Notes under the pieces: model-generated | What the model was told of the DNA's origin: nothing | Databases searched by the model: none | Seen by the model: the letters and a program-made list of their open reading frames with translations, nothing else | Made by a program: the position numbers and the translations under genes | Part shown: in pieces, positions 20,515-28,632 of the stretch | Position numbering within the stretch: the stretch's first letter is position 1 | Layout: each line of letters opens with the position of its first letter | Assembly: GCF_034432235.1 (NCBI RefSeq) | Contig: NZ_DAOUCJ010000065.1 | Location: forward strand, 37,373-101,372 | Direction of reading: 5' to 3' | Length of the DNA: 64,000 nucleotides | DNA from: Thermoflexus sp. | GTDB lineage: Bacteria > Chloroflexota > Anaerolineae > Thermoflexales > Thermoflexaceae

Positions 20515-21774
20515 TTGCGAGCCGATTTCTGGATGGAGAACATCCGCCAGGCCCTGGATACCTTAGCCTCAAACCGGCTGCGGGCCGCCCTGACGCTGCT
20601 GGGCATCCTGATCGGCGTCGCCGCAGTCATCGCCATGGTGGCCATCGGCCGGGGCGTGCAGCATTACATCAATGCCCAGTTCGCCGCCATCGGCACCAAT
20701 CTCGTTTTCGTGATCCCCCGGGCAGCTGCCGAGGGGAATTCCGCTGGAGCTGCCCTCCGGGACGTCTCATCGCTGACCATGCGGGACGTCCGGGCTATTG
20801 AACAGGCGGTGCGAGGGCGAGCCGTCGCGGTGGTCCCGGTCATCCAGCGCTTCGGGCCGGTGGAAAGCGAAGGCCGCGAGGCGGTGACCGTCATCCTGGG
20901 CACCACCCCGGGCTATGCCCCGGCCCGCAACTGGCGCCCCCTTTATGGGAGCTTCCTGGAGGAAAGCCATATTCTGAACCGATCCCGGGTGATCGTGCTG
21001 GGCCTGACCCCGGCCCGTCGTCTTTTCCCCGATGTGCCCAACCCGATCGGGCGGACCGTCCGCATCAACGGCATCCCCTTCCGGGTGATCGGGGTGATGT
21101 CGGATAAAGGGGGAAGCGCCTTCGGCGATTACAACGATCTGGCCTTCATCCCGCTTCCCGTGGCCCAGGAAATGCTCTATGACGCGCGGGATCCGCGCAC
21201 CGGCGAGCCGCTGGTGACCGGCATCATGCTCCAGGTCGCGCGAGCGGAATACACCGACGGGGTGGTTCGGGCGATCACGGAAACCCTGCGAGAACAGCAT
21301 CGGATCCGCTTCCAGGACGAGGATGATTTCTCCGTCCTGACCCAGTTCGAGCTGGTCTCGATCTTCGGGCAGATCTCCAGCGTGCTGACCGTGTTCCTGG
21401 GGGCGTTAGGGGCCATTTCGCTGCTGGTGGGCGGCATCGGGATTATGAACATCATGCTGGTTTCCGTCACGGAGCGGACGCGGGAGATCGGCCTGCGAAA
21501 AGCCGTGGGCGCCCGGCGTCGGGACATCATGATTCAGTTCCTCGCCGAGGCCACGCTGATCACCCTGCTGGGAGGCGGGATGGGCACAGCGGTAGGGGTG
21601 GCCCTCGCCTCCCTGATCGGCATCCTCAGCCGGGGGGAAGTCCAGGCCGTCATCGGGGTGGACACGGTGCTCCTGGCGGTTGGGGTGAGCGCAGCCGTGG
21701 GGCTCTTCTTCGGTCTCTACCCGGCCTGGCGCGCCGCCCGGTTGGATCCCATCGTCGCGTTACGATACGAATGA
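20515..21774 (+). CDS. ABC transporter permease of the MacB/FtsX type
   Basis: A 419-residue protein with the MacB plan: one N-terminal transmembrane helix (LTLLGILIGVAAVIAMVAIG), a large periplasmic-type domain (about 60-270), then three helices in the FtsX domain, with GGIGIMNIMLVSVTERTREIGLRKAVGARRRDIMIQFL and the conserved end LYPAWRAARLDPIVALRYE. Such permeases act in efflux or lipoprotein/antimicrobial handling. TTG start at 20515 with GGAGG upstream. No ATPase or membrane-fusion gene adjoins it, so it must pair with a partner elsewhere. It is paralogous to the gene at 56604. Its 3' end overlaps the convergent gene at 21760 by 15 bases. Confidence 0.93.
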   Translation: MRADFWMENIRQALDTLASNRLRAALTLLGILIGVAAVIAMVAIGRGVQHYINAQFAAIGTNLVFVIPRAAAEGNSAGAALRDVSSLTMRDVRAIEQAVRGRAVAVVPVIQRFGPVESEGREAVTVILGTTPGYAPARNWRPLYGSFLEESHILNRSRVIVLGLTPARRLFPDVPNPIGRTVRINGIPFRVIGVMSDKGGSAFGDYNDLAFIPLPVAQEMLYDARDPRTGEPLVTGIMLQVARAEYTDGVVRAITETLREQHRIRFQDEDDFSVLTQFELVSIFGQISSVLTVFLGALGAISLLVGGIGIMNIMLVSVTERTREIGLRKAVGARRRDIMIQFLAEATLITLLGGGMGTAVGVALASLIGILSRGEVQAVIGVDTVLLAVGVSAAVGLFFGLYPAWRAARLDPIVALRYE

Positions 21775-22353
21775 AAAGTCGCCGTAGCGTCTGAAGAAAG
21801 CCTCCCGCGATATCCAGAATTGAACACGCTCCAGCTGATGGAGAGGTCGGTTCCGCAAGCTAACGGGGTTATATGCGCGAATCAATAGCCACACATAGAG
21901 GTCATCCATTCGATAACGCAGCCGCCGCCATCCCCGGGCTTCCTGCTCCAGCCGGATGAGATCAAACCCGAGCGCCTGGATCAGCCTTCGGGCAGGATCC
22001 ACCATCGAGGTCTCTCCCCGCAGCGCCCGGGCCTGTCGAGCTTCGGGATGTTGCGCCATCCACCGGGCGACCAGCCGGAGCGAGGCCACCAGACGTCGAT
22101 AAAACCGAAGGCTCCAGATCAGATCCGGCCCCTCCGGAGGCATCCGCGGGATCCGTTCGTTCCACAGATGCAATTCCACGATCGGATCCCCCCGTCGGAT
22201 CCATGTCCCATCGGAGAGCTGGAGATCCCGATCGGAGAAGCCCAGCGCCACCCGAAGCAAGCATTGTGGGTCCTCCGTGAACTCCCGAACCCGATGAGCT
22301 CTCCGAAGGATGGGATCCAGCTGATGGACAAACGCTTCGATGATGGTCTGCAT
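21760..22353 (-). CDS. YkoP-like protein, function unknown
   Basis: A 197-residue soluble-looking protein with no signal peptide. It is rich in aromatic and basic residues, with regions such as IRRGDPIVELHLWNERIPRMP and FYRRLVASLRLVARWMAQHP, and a C-terminal half VWLLIRAYNPVSLRNRPLHQLERVQFWISREAFFRRYG. I think it resembles the YkoP domain family found beside polysaccharide deacetylases and lipid-linked sugar enzymes, but this is from memory of the pattern and uncertain. It starts three bases after the stop of the small multidrug-type membrane protein gene, so the pair is an operon. Confidence 0.75.
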   Translation of the reverse strand: MQTIIEAFVHQLDPILRRAHRVREFTEDPQCLLRVALGFSDRDLQLSDGTWIRRGDPIVELHLWNERIPRMPPEGPDLIWSLRFYRRLVASLRLVARWMAQHPEARQARALRGETSMVDPARRLIQALGFDLIRLEQEARGWRRLRYRMDDLYVWLLIRAYNPVSLRNRPLHQLERVQFWISREAFFRRYGDFSFVS

Positions 22354-22356
22354 CGC

Positions 22357-22710
22357 TCAGCGCCCCCTCGCGATCAGGGCGACGCCCAGCACCACCAGCG
22401 CGGTCCCGATCCATTTCCAGATCCCGATCGGCTCCCGGAAAATCAGCCATGCCGTGAAGACCTGAATGCTGGCAAACCCCAATCCCATGGTGGGGCTCAC
22501 TGCGATGTGAACAGGCAGCCAGCGGAGCAGAGCAGTATAGGTCAGCACGCTGAGAAACCCGGAGAGATTGCCCAGGATCTGCCATGCCAGAAAAGTCAGA
22601 GCGGTCGTGCTCTCCGCGGACCGCTTGAATCCGAAGTTCGCGATCACCACCAGGCCCTGATAGAGCAGAACCAGCAGAGGAATCCCGAGCGGATGGGGAG
22701 GGCGCGACAT
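22357..22710 (-). CDS. small four-helix EamA/SMR-type membrane protein
   Basis: A 117-residue protein with four predicted transmembrane helices (IPLLVLLYQGLVVIANFGF; FLAWQILGNLSGFLSVLTYTALL; VSPTMGLGFASIQVFTAWLIF; WIGTALVVLGVALIARG), the size and plan of SMR/ArnE-like half-EamA transporters. These move small cationic compounds or flip lipid-linked sugars. The closing ...GIALVVLGVALI pattern is typical. The ATG at 22710 avoids overlap with the DUF763 gene. Adjacent to the YkoP-like gene, which supports an envelope lipid or glycolipid role (inference). Confidence 0.8.
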   Translation of the reverse strand: MSRPPHPLGIPLLVLLYQGLVVIANFGFKRSAESTTALTFLAWQILGNLSGFLSVLTYTALLRWLPVHIAVSPTMGLGFASIQVFTAWLIFREPIGIWKWIGTALVVLGVALIARGR

Positions 22711-22747
22711 GGGCCACCTCAAGGCGGAACGAGTTGAGGGCCAGCAG

Positions 22748-23860
22748 TCAATGGGCTGCCGGTGGATCTTCGGGAAAGCCCGATCGCCGTCGCTGCCATT
22801 CCGCCAGGCGACGCAGGGCTTCCAGCCGCTCCCGATCCCCCAGACGAGCCCGCTCCACCGCCTCGTGGAGGATGCGGATGGAACGATCATACAGCGTGCG
22901 ATCCACCGGGAACGGATAACGGTCCTTCCCACCGTGGGCGAACGCGAAACGCGCTGGATCCCGGAAGGAGAGGGGTGTCCCGTAGAGCAATTCCGCCAGA
23001 AGAGCGAGCGCGCGGATGGTTTTAGCGCCAACCTGGGGGAGTCCCAGAAGCTCCGAGAAGGAGGAGGGCTGAGCCTCATAGGTTTTGACGAAGATCGAGG
23101 CCAGATGGTCTGGGTGGATATCCTGAATCAGGATCTCATGGTGGGGTGGAAGGCGCAATCGCTGGAGACGCCTCAGCTCCTGGAGCAAGCGCCACGGCTT
23201 CTCGCGAGAGAGCTCCGCCACAGCCCGGCGGGCGGCCTCCGCCTCCGCGGCCACCATATTGAGGGGGCGCGTCTGTTCGTCACAGCAAACAGCGGCGTGG
23301 GGCTCATGGACAAAATCCGTCAGCGCCTCGCTCAGCCAGTGATAGCGGCGCGCGTAGCGGTTGTCCAGATTCATCCCCTGCTGGATGACCGCCCAGCGCC
23401 CCTCCCGATCGAAAACCATCACGTGATGATAAATCTGATAACCGTCCTGGAGCGCATGGTTATCCACCTTCGCTGCCATGCGGCTGGCGTAGATCAGAGC
23501 CGCCGGATCGGCATGGAGATAGCGGGAGGCAGCCTCGATCTCCTCGGGGGTTCGACGGGAGGCTTTCCCTTTCCCCCCGGCCACGAAGAGACCCAGATCC
23601 CGCCCTGTGTCTTTCAGGGCTTCCTTGAGGGCCCCGCAGACCACCGTGGTCACCCCGCTGGAGTGCCAGTCGTAGCCCAGGAGGCATCCGAAGGCCTGGA
23701 ACCAGTAGGGATCGCTCAGGCGACGGAGCACCTCCGCCGTCCCGAATTCATCCACCAGGATGGTCACGATCTCCCGGGCCAGGGCGGTCATCCGCACGAA
23801 CAGCCAGCGCGGGGCCCGGCCGGTATGCAGAGGCAGATCTGCGAAACCAGTGCGGGGCAT
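22748..23860 (-). CDS. DUF763 family protein
   Basis: A 370-residue protein that matches my memory of the DUF763 family, shared by archaea and thermophilic bacteria and of unknown biochemical role. Visible hallmarks: PRTGFADLPLHTGRAPRWLF at the N-terminus, GYDWHSSGVTTVVCGALKEAL, YQIYHHVMVFDREGRWAVIQQGMN and a helix-hairpin-helix-like segment LLGLPQVGAKTIRALALLAELLYG near residue 290, which suggests DNA or nucleic-acid contact. It ends with a helical basic tail. The ATG at 23860 fits the conserved start better than 23884. Gap of 37 bases to the membrane protein gene. Confidence 0.88.
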   Translation of the reverse strand: MPRTGFADLPLHTGRAPRWLFVRMTALAREIVTILVDEFGTAEVLRRLSDPYWFQAFGCLLGYDWHSSGVTTVVCGALKEALKDTGRDLGLFVAGGKGKASRRTPEEIEAASRYLHADPAALIYASRMAAKVDNHALQDGYQIYHHVMVFDREGRWAVIQQGMNLDNRYARRYHWLSEALTDFVHEPHAAVCCDEQTRPLNMVAAEAEAARRAVAELSREKPWRLLQELRRLQRLRLPPHHEILIQDIHPDHLASIFVKTYEAQPSSFSELLGLPQVGAKTIRALALLAELLYGTPLSFRDPARFAFAHGGKDRYPFPVDRTLYDRSIRILHEAVERARLGDRERLEALRRLAEWQRRRSGFPEDPPAAH

Positions 23861-24130
23861 CCGCTTCGCTCTCCGATCCAGCAAATGACGCGGAGATCCC
23901 GCGTTCGATCGCTTCGCAAATCCCCGGCGGCGGTGGAGTAACCGACGGAGCGGCTTACCTCACCACCCCGGAAAGAGGCCCACCTGAGCTCTTCGACAAA
24001 ATTCTACCGGAACGGATCCCGGGATGCCAGCGCCAGCAGGATGATCCCTCATCCAAACAGACCGGCGGCCTCCGATCATCCCCTCTTCTGGGAACAGGTA
24101 GGCATGCCCATCTCATCTCTCGCAGATGGT
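23861..24130. other. intergenic stretch, no gene seen
   Basis: Between the divergent DUF763 and rpsO genes. No open frame here has protein-like composition. A TAGAAT hexamer on the reverse strand near 24000 might serve DUF763, but no good -35 box accompanies it. Confidence 0.4.
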
Positions 24131-24159
24131 TTGCGGAACCCATCCGGATTTGTTACAAT
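24131..24159 (+). promoter_or_regulatory. promoter of rpsO-pnp
   Basis: TTGCGG (24131-24136) is separated by 17 bases from TACAAT (24154-24159) in a locally AT-rich segment. The rpsO GTG follows 57 bases after the -10 box. Confidence 0.7.
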
Positions 24160-24216
24160 ATAAAACCTGGAAGTCAGCTTCCCAAATCCCACGATCCTGG
24201 CCAGGAGGAAGGCGCA

Positions 24217-24486
24217 GTGAGCCTTTCGAAGGAAGAGAAACAGCAGCTGATCGAGATGTTCCGACGCCACGAGGCCGATACGGGCTCTCCGGAGGTGCAG
24301 ATCGCGATTTTAACTGAGCGGATCCATCGTCTGACCGAACATCTGAAGCAGCATAAGCATGATGAGCACTCCCGGGTGGGACTGCTCAAGCTGGTCGGTA
24401 AACGCCGGCGACAGCTGGAATATCTCGCCCGGGTGGATCCTCAGCGCTATCGCATGGTGCTGGAACGGCTGGGCCTGCGGAAGTGA
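24217..24486 (+). CDS. rpsO: 30S ribosomal protein S15
   Basis: An 89-residue S15 of exactly standard length; a primary 16S rRNA-binding protein of the platform. The conserved stretch LIEMFRRHEADTGSPEVQIAILTERI, the loop HKHDEHSRVGLLKLVGKRR and the end YLARVDPQRYRMVLERLGLRK leave no doubt. Starts at GTG 24217 with AGGAGGA upstream. Followed by a hairpin and pnp, the same gene order as in E. coli and many other bacteria. Confidence 0.98.
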   Translation: MSLSKEEKQQLIEMFRRHEADTGSPEVQIAILTERIHRLTEHLKQHKHDEHSRVGLLKLVGKRRRQLEYLARVDPQRYRMVLERLGLRK

Positions 24487-24609
24487 AGCAGCCCTCCAGG
24501 CCACGGAGGGAAAGGACCCTTCTGGGCCTCAAAGGCAGCGAGGTAACCCGCTTGTTTCTCCGCCATGACCATGTCGGAGATCACGGGATTGGCTTCCTTT
24601 GTGTAGAGA

Positions 24610-24642
24610 GCCGCGCGGGGCGCCGAAGGTGCCCCGCGCGGC
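24610..24642 (+). promoter_or_regulatory. long intercistronic hairpin between rpsO and pnp
   Basis: Two 15-base arms (24610-24624 and 24628-24642) pair at every position with one G-U pair, closed by a GAA triloop. No T-run follows (next bases TTCCC), so it is more likely a processing or stability element than a terminator. In E. coli the corresponding hairpin is cut by RNase III and mediates PNPase autocontrol; the parallel here is inference. Confidence 0.75.
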
Positions 24643-24720
24643 TTCCCAATCGGGGAAAGGGCCATACTGTCTTCTGGATGGAAGCCGAACGGCGCAAGCC
24701 TTAATCCTCTGTCCGAGGGA

Positions 24721-26958
24721 GTGAAACGAAACGTGAGGCGAGAAAAGCATGTTTTCAAAACTGTTGTAGGCGATAAAGAGATTACAATTGAAACCGGCTA
24801 CTTCGCCTGGCAGGCCAATGGGGCTGTGATCGTCCGGATCGGAGACACGATGATCCTGGCCACGGCCACGATGGCGAAGGAGCCGCGGGAGGGCATCGAT
24901 TTCTTCCCCCTGAGCGTGGATTTCGAGGAACGGCTCTACGCCGCCGGCCGGATCCCCGGCAGCTTCCAGCGCCGGGAAGGTAAGCCCTCCGAGAATGCCA
25001 TCCTCACCGCCCGCCTGGTGGATCGACCCCTCCGCCCGTTGTTCCCGAAAGATCTCCGCAACGACGTCCAGATCATCCTGACCAGCCTCTCCGCCGATCC
25101 CGAATATCACCTGGATATCCCTTCCATTATCGCCGCCTCCGCTGCCCTGACCATCTCGGATATCCCATGGTCCGGGCCCATCGGCGCAGTCCGGGTGGGA
25201 TACATCGATGGGCAGTTCGTGATCAACCCGACGGTCAGCCAGATGGAACACAGCCGGCTGGACCTGCGCCTCGCGGGGACAGCGGATGCGGTGATCATGG
25301 TGGAGGCGGGAGCGAACGAGATCCCGGAGGACCTGATGGTGGAGGCGATCCGGCTGGGCCATGAGGCCATGCAGCCGCTGATCGCCCTCCAGGAGGAGAT
25401 GCGGACGGCGATCGGCAAGCCCAAGGCTCCCTACCGCTCCTTCACCATCTCTGAAGAGGTCCGCCAGGCGGTCCGCGCCCGCCTCGATCATCAGATCGCC
25501 GAAATCCTGGACACATACTTTGATAAAGACCGGAGGAACGAGGCGCTGGACGAGCTGGAGGAGGAAATCCTCCATGCGCTCTCGGAGTATGAGCAGGCCC
25601 AGGTAAAGGAAAGCTTCCACGAGGCGCTGCGGGAGGAGGTCCGCCGCCGGATCCTGGAGGAGGGCCGCCGGCCGGATGGGCGAGGGCCGAAGGACATCCG
25701 GCCGATCTGGTGCGAGGTCGATGTGGCGCCCCGCGCCCATGGCTCCGCCATCTTCACCCGCGGCGATACCCAGGTCCTCTCTGTCGCGACCCTGGCCACG
25801 CTGGCGGAGCAACAGGAGCTGGACACCCTCGCCCCGGAGGAGACCAAGCGCTATATCCATCACTACAACTTCCCGCCGTTCTCCACCGGCGAGGTTCGGG
25901 TGCTCCGCGGCGCCTCCCGGCGGGAGATCGGCCACGGGGCCCTGGCTGAACGGGCGCTGCTCCCGGTGATCCCGCCGGAAGACGAATTCCCCTATACCAT
26001 CCGGGTGGTAAGCGAGGTTCTCTCCTCTAACGGCTCCACCTCCATGGCCAGCGTGTGCGGCTCCACCCTGGCCCTGATGGACGCCGGCGTGCCGATCCGC
26101 AAGCCGGTATCCGGCGTGGCCATGGGCCTGGTGACGGCGGATGAGACTTGGCAGAAATACGTGATCCTCACCGACATCCAGGGGATGGAAGACCACCTGG
26201 GCGATATGGACTTCAAAGTGGCCGGCACGGCGGATGGGATCACCGCCCTGCAGATGGATGTGAAGATCCGGGGGCTGCCTTACCACGTGCTGGCCGAGGC
26301 GCTGCACCAGGCCCGCGAGGCTCGCCTCTATATCCTGGAGAAGATGCTGGAGGTCCTGCCCGCGCCGCGGCCCGAGCTCAAGCCGCACGCCCCGCGGATC
26401 TTCACCGTCCACATCCCGGTGGAGAAAATCGGCGCCCTGATCGGCCCTGGCGGCAAGACCATCCGCAAGATCCAGGAGGAGACGAACACCCAGATCGATA
26501 TCGAGGAGGATGGGACCGTTCATATCGCCGCCACCAGCCTGGCGGACGCCGAAAGCGCCCGTCTGAAGATCGAAGCCTACGCCGAGGAGCCTCAGGTGGG
26601 CAAGATCTACCTGGGGAAAGTCATCCGGATCACCGACTTCGGGGCCTTTGTGGAGATCCTGCCCGGTGAGGTGGGGATGGTTCACATCTCCCAGATCGCC
26701 GATCAGAAGGTGAACCGCATCGAGGACGTGGTGCGGGTGGGAGACCAGATCCTGGTGATGGTCACCCACATCGATGAGGACGGCAAAATCCGCCTCTCCC
26801 GCCAGGCGGTCCTGGAGGGGCTCTCGGTGGAAGAGGCGCAACAGCGAGACCGCCTGCTTTCCAGCAAGGCGGCGCCCAAAGGCAAAGGCAAGCCGGGTGA
26901 GGAACGCCCCCTGGCCGGCCGGGTGAAAATCGTGAAGCGGATATCCGGCGAGCGTTGA
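24721..26958 (+). CDS. pnp: polyribonucleotide nucleotidyltransferase (PNPase)
   Basis: A 745-residue PNPase that degrades RNA 3'-5' with phosphate and can add tails. Two RNase PH domains (about 10-140 and 320-545; FTRGDTQVLSVATLAT and STSMASVCGSTLALMDAGVP), a helical domain between them, a KH domain (about 560-620, LIGPGGKTIRKIQEETNTQIDI) and an S1 domain (about 625-695, VIRITDFGAFVEILPGEVGMVHISQI). The C-terminus is a short basic tail. Starts at GTG 24721; the next GTG four codons on is also possible. The pnp leader carries the long hairpin. Confidence 0.98.
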   Translation: MKRNVRREKHVFKTVVGDKEITIETGYFAWQANGAVIVRIGDTMILATATMAKEPREGIDFFPLSVDFEERLYAAGRIPGSFQRREGKPSENAILTARLVDRPLRPLFPKDLRNDVQIILTSLSADPEYHLDIPSIIAASAALTISDIPWSGPIGAVRVGYIDGQFVINPTVSQMEHSRLDLRLAGTADAVIMVEAGANEIPEDLMVEAIRLGHEAMQPLIALQEEMRTAIGKPKAPYRSFTISEEVRQAVRARLDHQIAEILDTYFDKDRRNEALDELEEEILHALSEYEQAQVKESFHEALREEVRRRILEEGRRPDGRGPKDIRPIWCEVDVAPRAHGSAIFTRGDTQVLSVATLATLAEQQELDTLAPEETKRYIHHYNFPPFSTGEVRVLRGASRREIGHGALAERALLPVIPPEDEFPYTIRVVSEVLSSNGSTSMASVCGSTLALMDAGVPIRKPVSGVAMGLVTADETWQKYVILTDIQGMEDHLGDMDFKVAGTADGITALQMDVKIRGLPYHVLAEALHQAREARLYILEKMLEVLPAPRPELKPHAPRIFTVHIPVEKIGALIGPGGKTIRKIQEETNTQIDIEEDGTVHIAATSLADAESARLKIEAYAEEPQVGKIYLGKVIRITDFGAFVEILPGEVGMVHISQIADQKVNRIEDVVRVGDQILVMVTHIDEDGKIRLSRQAVLEGLSVEEAQQRDRLLSSKAAPKGKGKPGEERPLAGRVKIVKRISGER

Positions 26959-26976
26959 GCAGGGAGACAGGCCGTG

Positions 26977-26996
26977 GTCCTCCTTCGGAGGACTTT
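26977..26996 (+). terminator. first terminator hairpin after pnp
   Basis: Perfect 7-bp stem GTCCTCC/GGAGGAC with a TTC loop, immediately followed by TTT, 18 bases after the pnp stop. Short T-run but plausible as an intrinsic terminator. Confidence 0.6.
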
Positions 26997-26997
26997 C

Positions 26998-27030
26998 AGG
27001 GCCGGGGCGGATGCCCCGGCCCTGACCTTT
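26998..27030. terminator. second, GC-rich terminator hairpin between convergent pnp and garR-like genes
   Basis: Perfect 11-bp stem, arms 26998-27008 and 27013-27023 with loop GGAT, followed by GACCTTT on the plus strand. It lies between convergent genes and could stop transcription from both sides; on the minus strand the downstream sequence (CTGAAAGTCC) has no U-run, so mainly pnp is served. Confidence 0.65.
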
Positions 27031-27919
27031 ACATCGGGCGCACCTCGGTTTGAGCCCATTCCTCAAACAGCGTCACCAGGGCCGAGTGATCCAGCTCCCC
27101 ATGCCCCCGCGTGACCATGGCCCCCAACCATTCGTGGATCAGGGCCGTGAGGGGAAGGCTGGCCCCGACCGCGCGGCCCAGCCCCAGGGCGATCCGAAGA
27201 TCCTTGTGGTGCAGGCGGATCCGGAACCCCGGTCGGAAGTTTCGCTCCAGGATCCGCTGGCCGTGAACTTCCAGGACGCGGCTGCTGGCGAAGCCTCCGA
27301 GAAGTGCCTGACGCACCCTCGCCGGATCCACGCCCGCTTTGGCCGCCAGGGCCAGCGCCTCACTGACGGCGGCGATGGTGAGCGCTACTACGATCTGATT
27401 GGCCGCCTTGGTGACCTGGCCCGCGCCCGGGCCGCCCATATAGACGATATTCCGGCCCATCGCCTGGAGGATCGGAAGACAACGCTCGAAAGCCGATACC
27501 TCCCCCCCGACCATGATGGAAAGCGTCCCCTGGATCGCCCCGATCTCCCCTCCCGAGACCGGAGCGTCCAGCATGGCGATCCCCCGCTCCGCCGCCTGGG
27601 CGGCGAGGCGCCGCGCGGCGATCGGATCGATGGTGCTCATGTCGATCACGATCAGCCCGGGCCGTCCGCCCTCGAAGACCCCGTTGGGCCCGGCCAGCAC
27701 CTGCTCCACATCCGGAGTATCGGGAAGCATCGTGATCACCACATCGCTGCGTTGCGCGACCTCTTTCGGGGAGCCCGCCGCCTCCGCCCCTTCCGCGGCC
27801 AGCTCTTCCACAGGCGCGCGGCTGCGGTTGTAAACCACCAGCGGGTATCCGGCCTTCATCAGGTTGCGGGCCATGGGCTTCCCCATCACGCCCAGGCCGA
27901 TGAAACCGATGCGCTCCAT
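27029..27919 (-). CDS. garR: 2-hydroxy-3-oxopropionate (tartronate semialdehyde) reductase-like beta-hydroxyacid dehydrogenase
   Basis: A 296-residue beta-hydroxyacid dehydrogenase, NAD(P)-dependent. The Rossmann motif IGFIGLGVMGKPMARNLMKAGY opens the protein; VVYNR at the end of beta-2 suggests NADPH preference. The substrate motif DAPVSGGEIGAIQGTLSIMVGG and the catalytic Lys in GAGQVTKAANQIVVALTIAAVSEAL are intact. The pattern fits GarR/GlxR better than 3-hydroxyisobutyrate dehydrogenase, but succinic- or methylmalonic-semialdehyde specificity is not excluded. The ATG at 27919 is the conserved start; upstream codons overlap the DUF2726 gene. It converges with pnp. Confidence 0.88.
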   Translation of the reverse strand: MERIGFIGLGVMGKPMARNLMKAGYPLVVYNRSRAPVEELAAEGAEAAGSPKEVAQRSDVVITMLPDTPDVEQVLAGPNGVFEGGRPGLIVIDMSTIDPIAARRLAAQAAERGIAMLDAPVSGGEIGAIQGTLSIMVGGEVSAFERCLPILQAMGRNIVYMGGPGAGQVTKAANQIVVALTIAAVSEALALAAKAGVDPARVRQALLGGFASSRVLEVHGQRILERNFRPGFRIRLHHKDLRIALGLGRAVGASLPLTALIHEWLGAMVTRGHGELDHSALVTLFEEWAQTEVRPM

Positions 27920-27953
27920 GGCGGCCTCCGATCGGTGGAGATGGGATCCCCGC

Positions 27954-28505
27954 TCAACCCTGGGCTTTTCGAGCCGCATTCAGGGCGGCACTCACCCGTG
28001 TGGCGATCTCCTCCACATCCCAGCGTTCGCTCATGCTCCAGCGGAGCAGGGGCAGGCCCGCTGCCCGAAACAGCGCCTCCTTGCGGCGATCCCGTTCCCG
28101 CCGGGTGGGACTGTGATGCGTGCTGTCGTCCAGCTCGATCCCGCAGACCGGTTCCCAGGAGCGCGGATGCACCAGGAGGAAATCCACCTCGCCGTTCTCC
28201 AGCATGGTATACATCTCCCGGGGCAGATGTTCGATGCGGCGGAACACGCGATGAAGGGGAACCCTGGGGAGGATCACCCACCGATCGCCGACGGCCCGCT
28301 TCAGCGCCCAGTAGAAGGCAGCCTCGGCGTCCGAGAGCATCCGTCGGATCTGCAAGGAGCCCTCCCGGAGAGCCTCCGGTCTCTTCACAGCCCGAGCCGG
28401 CGTTCCCCTCTGGATAGAGGGATTCAACAGCCATACAACGGCGAGGACCAGGAGGAGGCCCAGCCCGCACGCCGCAGCGATCAGGATCCCTCCCAGCTGC
28501 TCCAT
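27954..28505 (-). CDS. DUF2726 (PD-(D/E)XK-like) protein with N-terminal membrane anchor
   Basis: A 183-residue protein. Residues about 5-27 (LGGILIAAACGLGLLLVLAVVWLL) form one membrane helix; the rest is a DUF2726 domain with LSDAEAAFYWALKRAVGDRWVILPRVPLHRVF, YTMLENGEVDFLLVHPRSWEPVCGIELDDSTHHSPTRRERDRRKEALFRAAGLPLLRW. The spacing D-F-L-L ... I-E-L-D-D ... R-D-x-x-K resembles a restriction-endonuclease-like core. Cellular role unknown. It ends 34 bases before the garR-like start. An extended TATAAT element (28572-28577, reverse) precedes it by 67 bases. Confidence 0.85.
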   Translation of the reverse strand: MEQLGGILIAAACGLGLLLVLAVVWLLNPSIQRGTPARAVKRPEALREGSLQIRRMLSDAEAAFYWALKRAVGDRWVILPRVPLHRVFRRIEHLPREMYTMLENGEVDFLLVHPRSWEPVCGIELDDSTHHSPTRRERDRRKEALFRAAGLPLLRWSMSERWDVEEIATRVSAALNAARKAQG

Positions 28506-28571
28506 GATCCGACTCCTTGCTGCGGTTTGCCCCGAGGGCTCCGAAGCGCGGATGCGACGATTTCGGCCAGA

Positions 28572-28580
28572 ATTATAACA
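28572..28580 (-). promoter_or_regulatory. extended -10 promoter for DUF2726-garR unit
   Basis: The reverse strand reads TGTTATAAT: a perfect -10 hexamer with the TGn extension. The -35 region is poor, as is common for extended -10 promoters. The divergent gene at 28633 starts 53 bases to the right. Confidence 0.55.
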
Positions 28581-28632
28581 TAGAGCGTTGCTCCTGAGCT
28601 TTCTCCCCTAGCATACCGGAGGGAGGCTGGCG

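Noticed and set aside
24529..27066. Long minus-strand frame opposite pnp
   Set aside because: Shadow of pnp; composition dominated by His, Arg, Gln and Gly.
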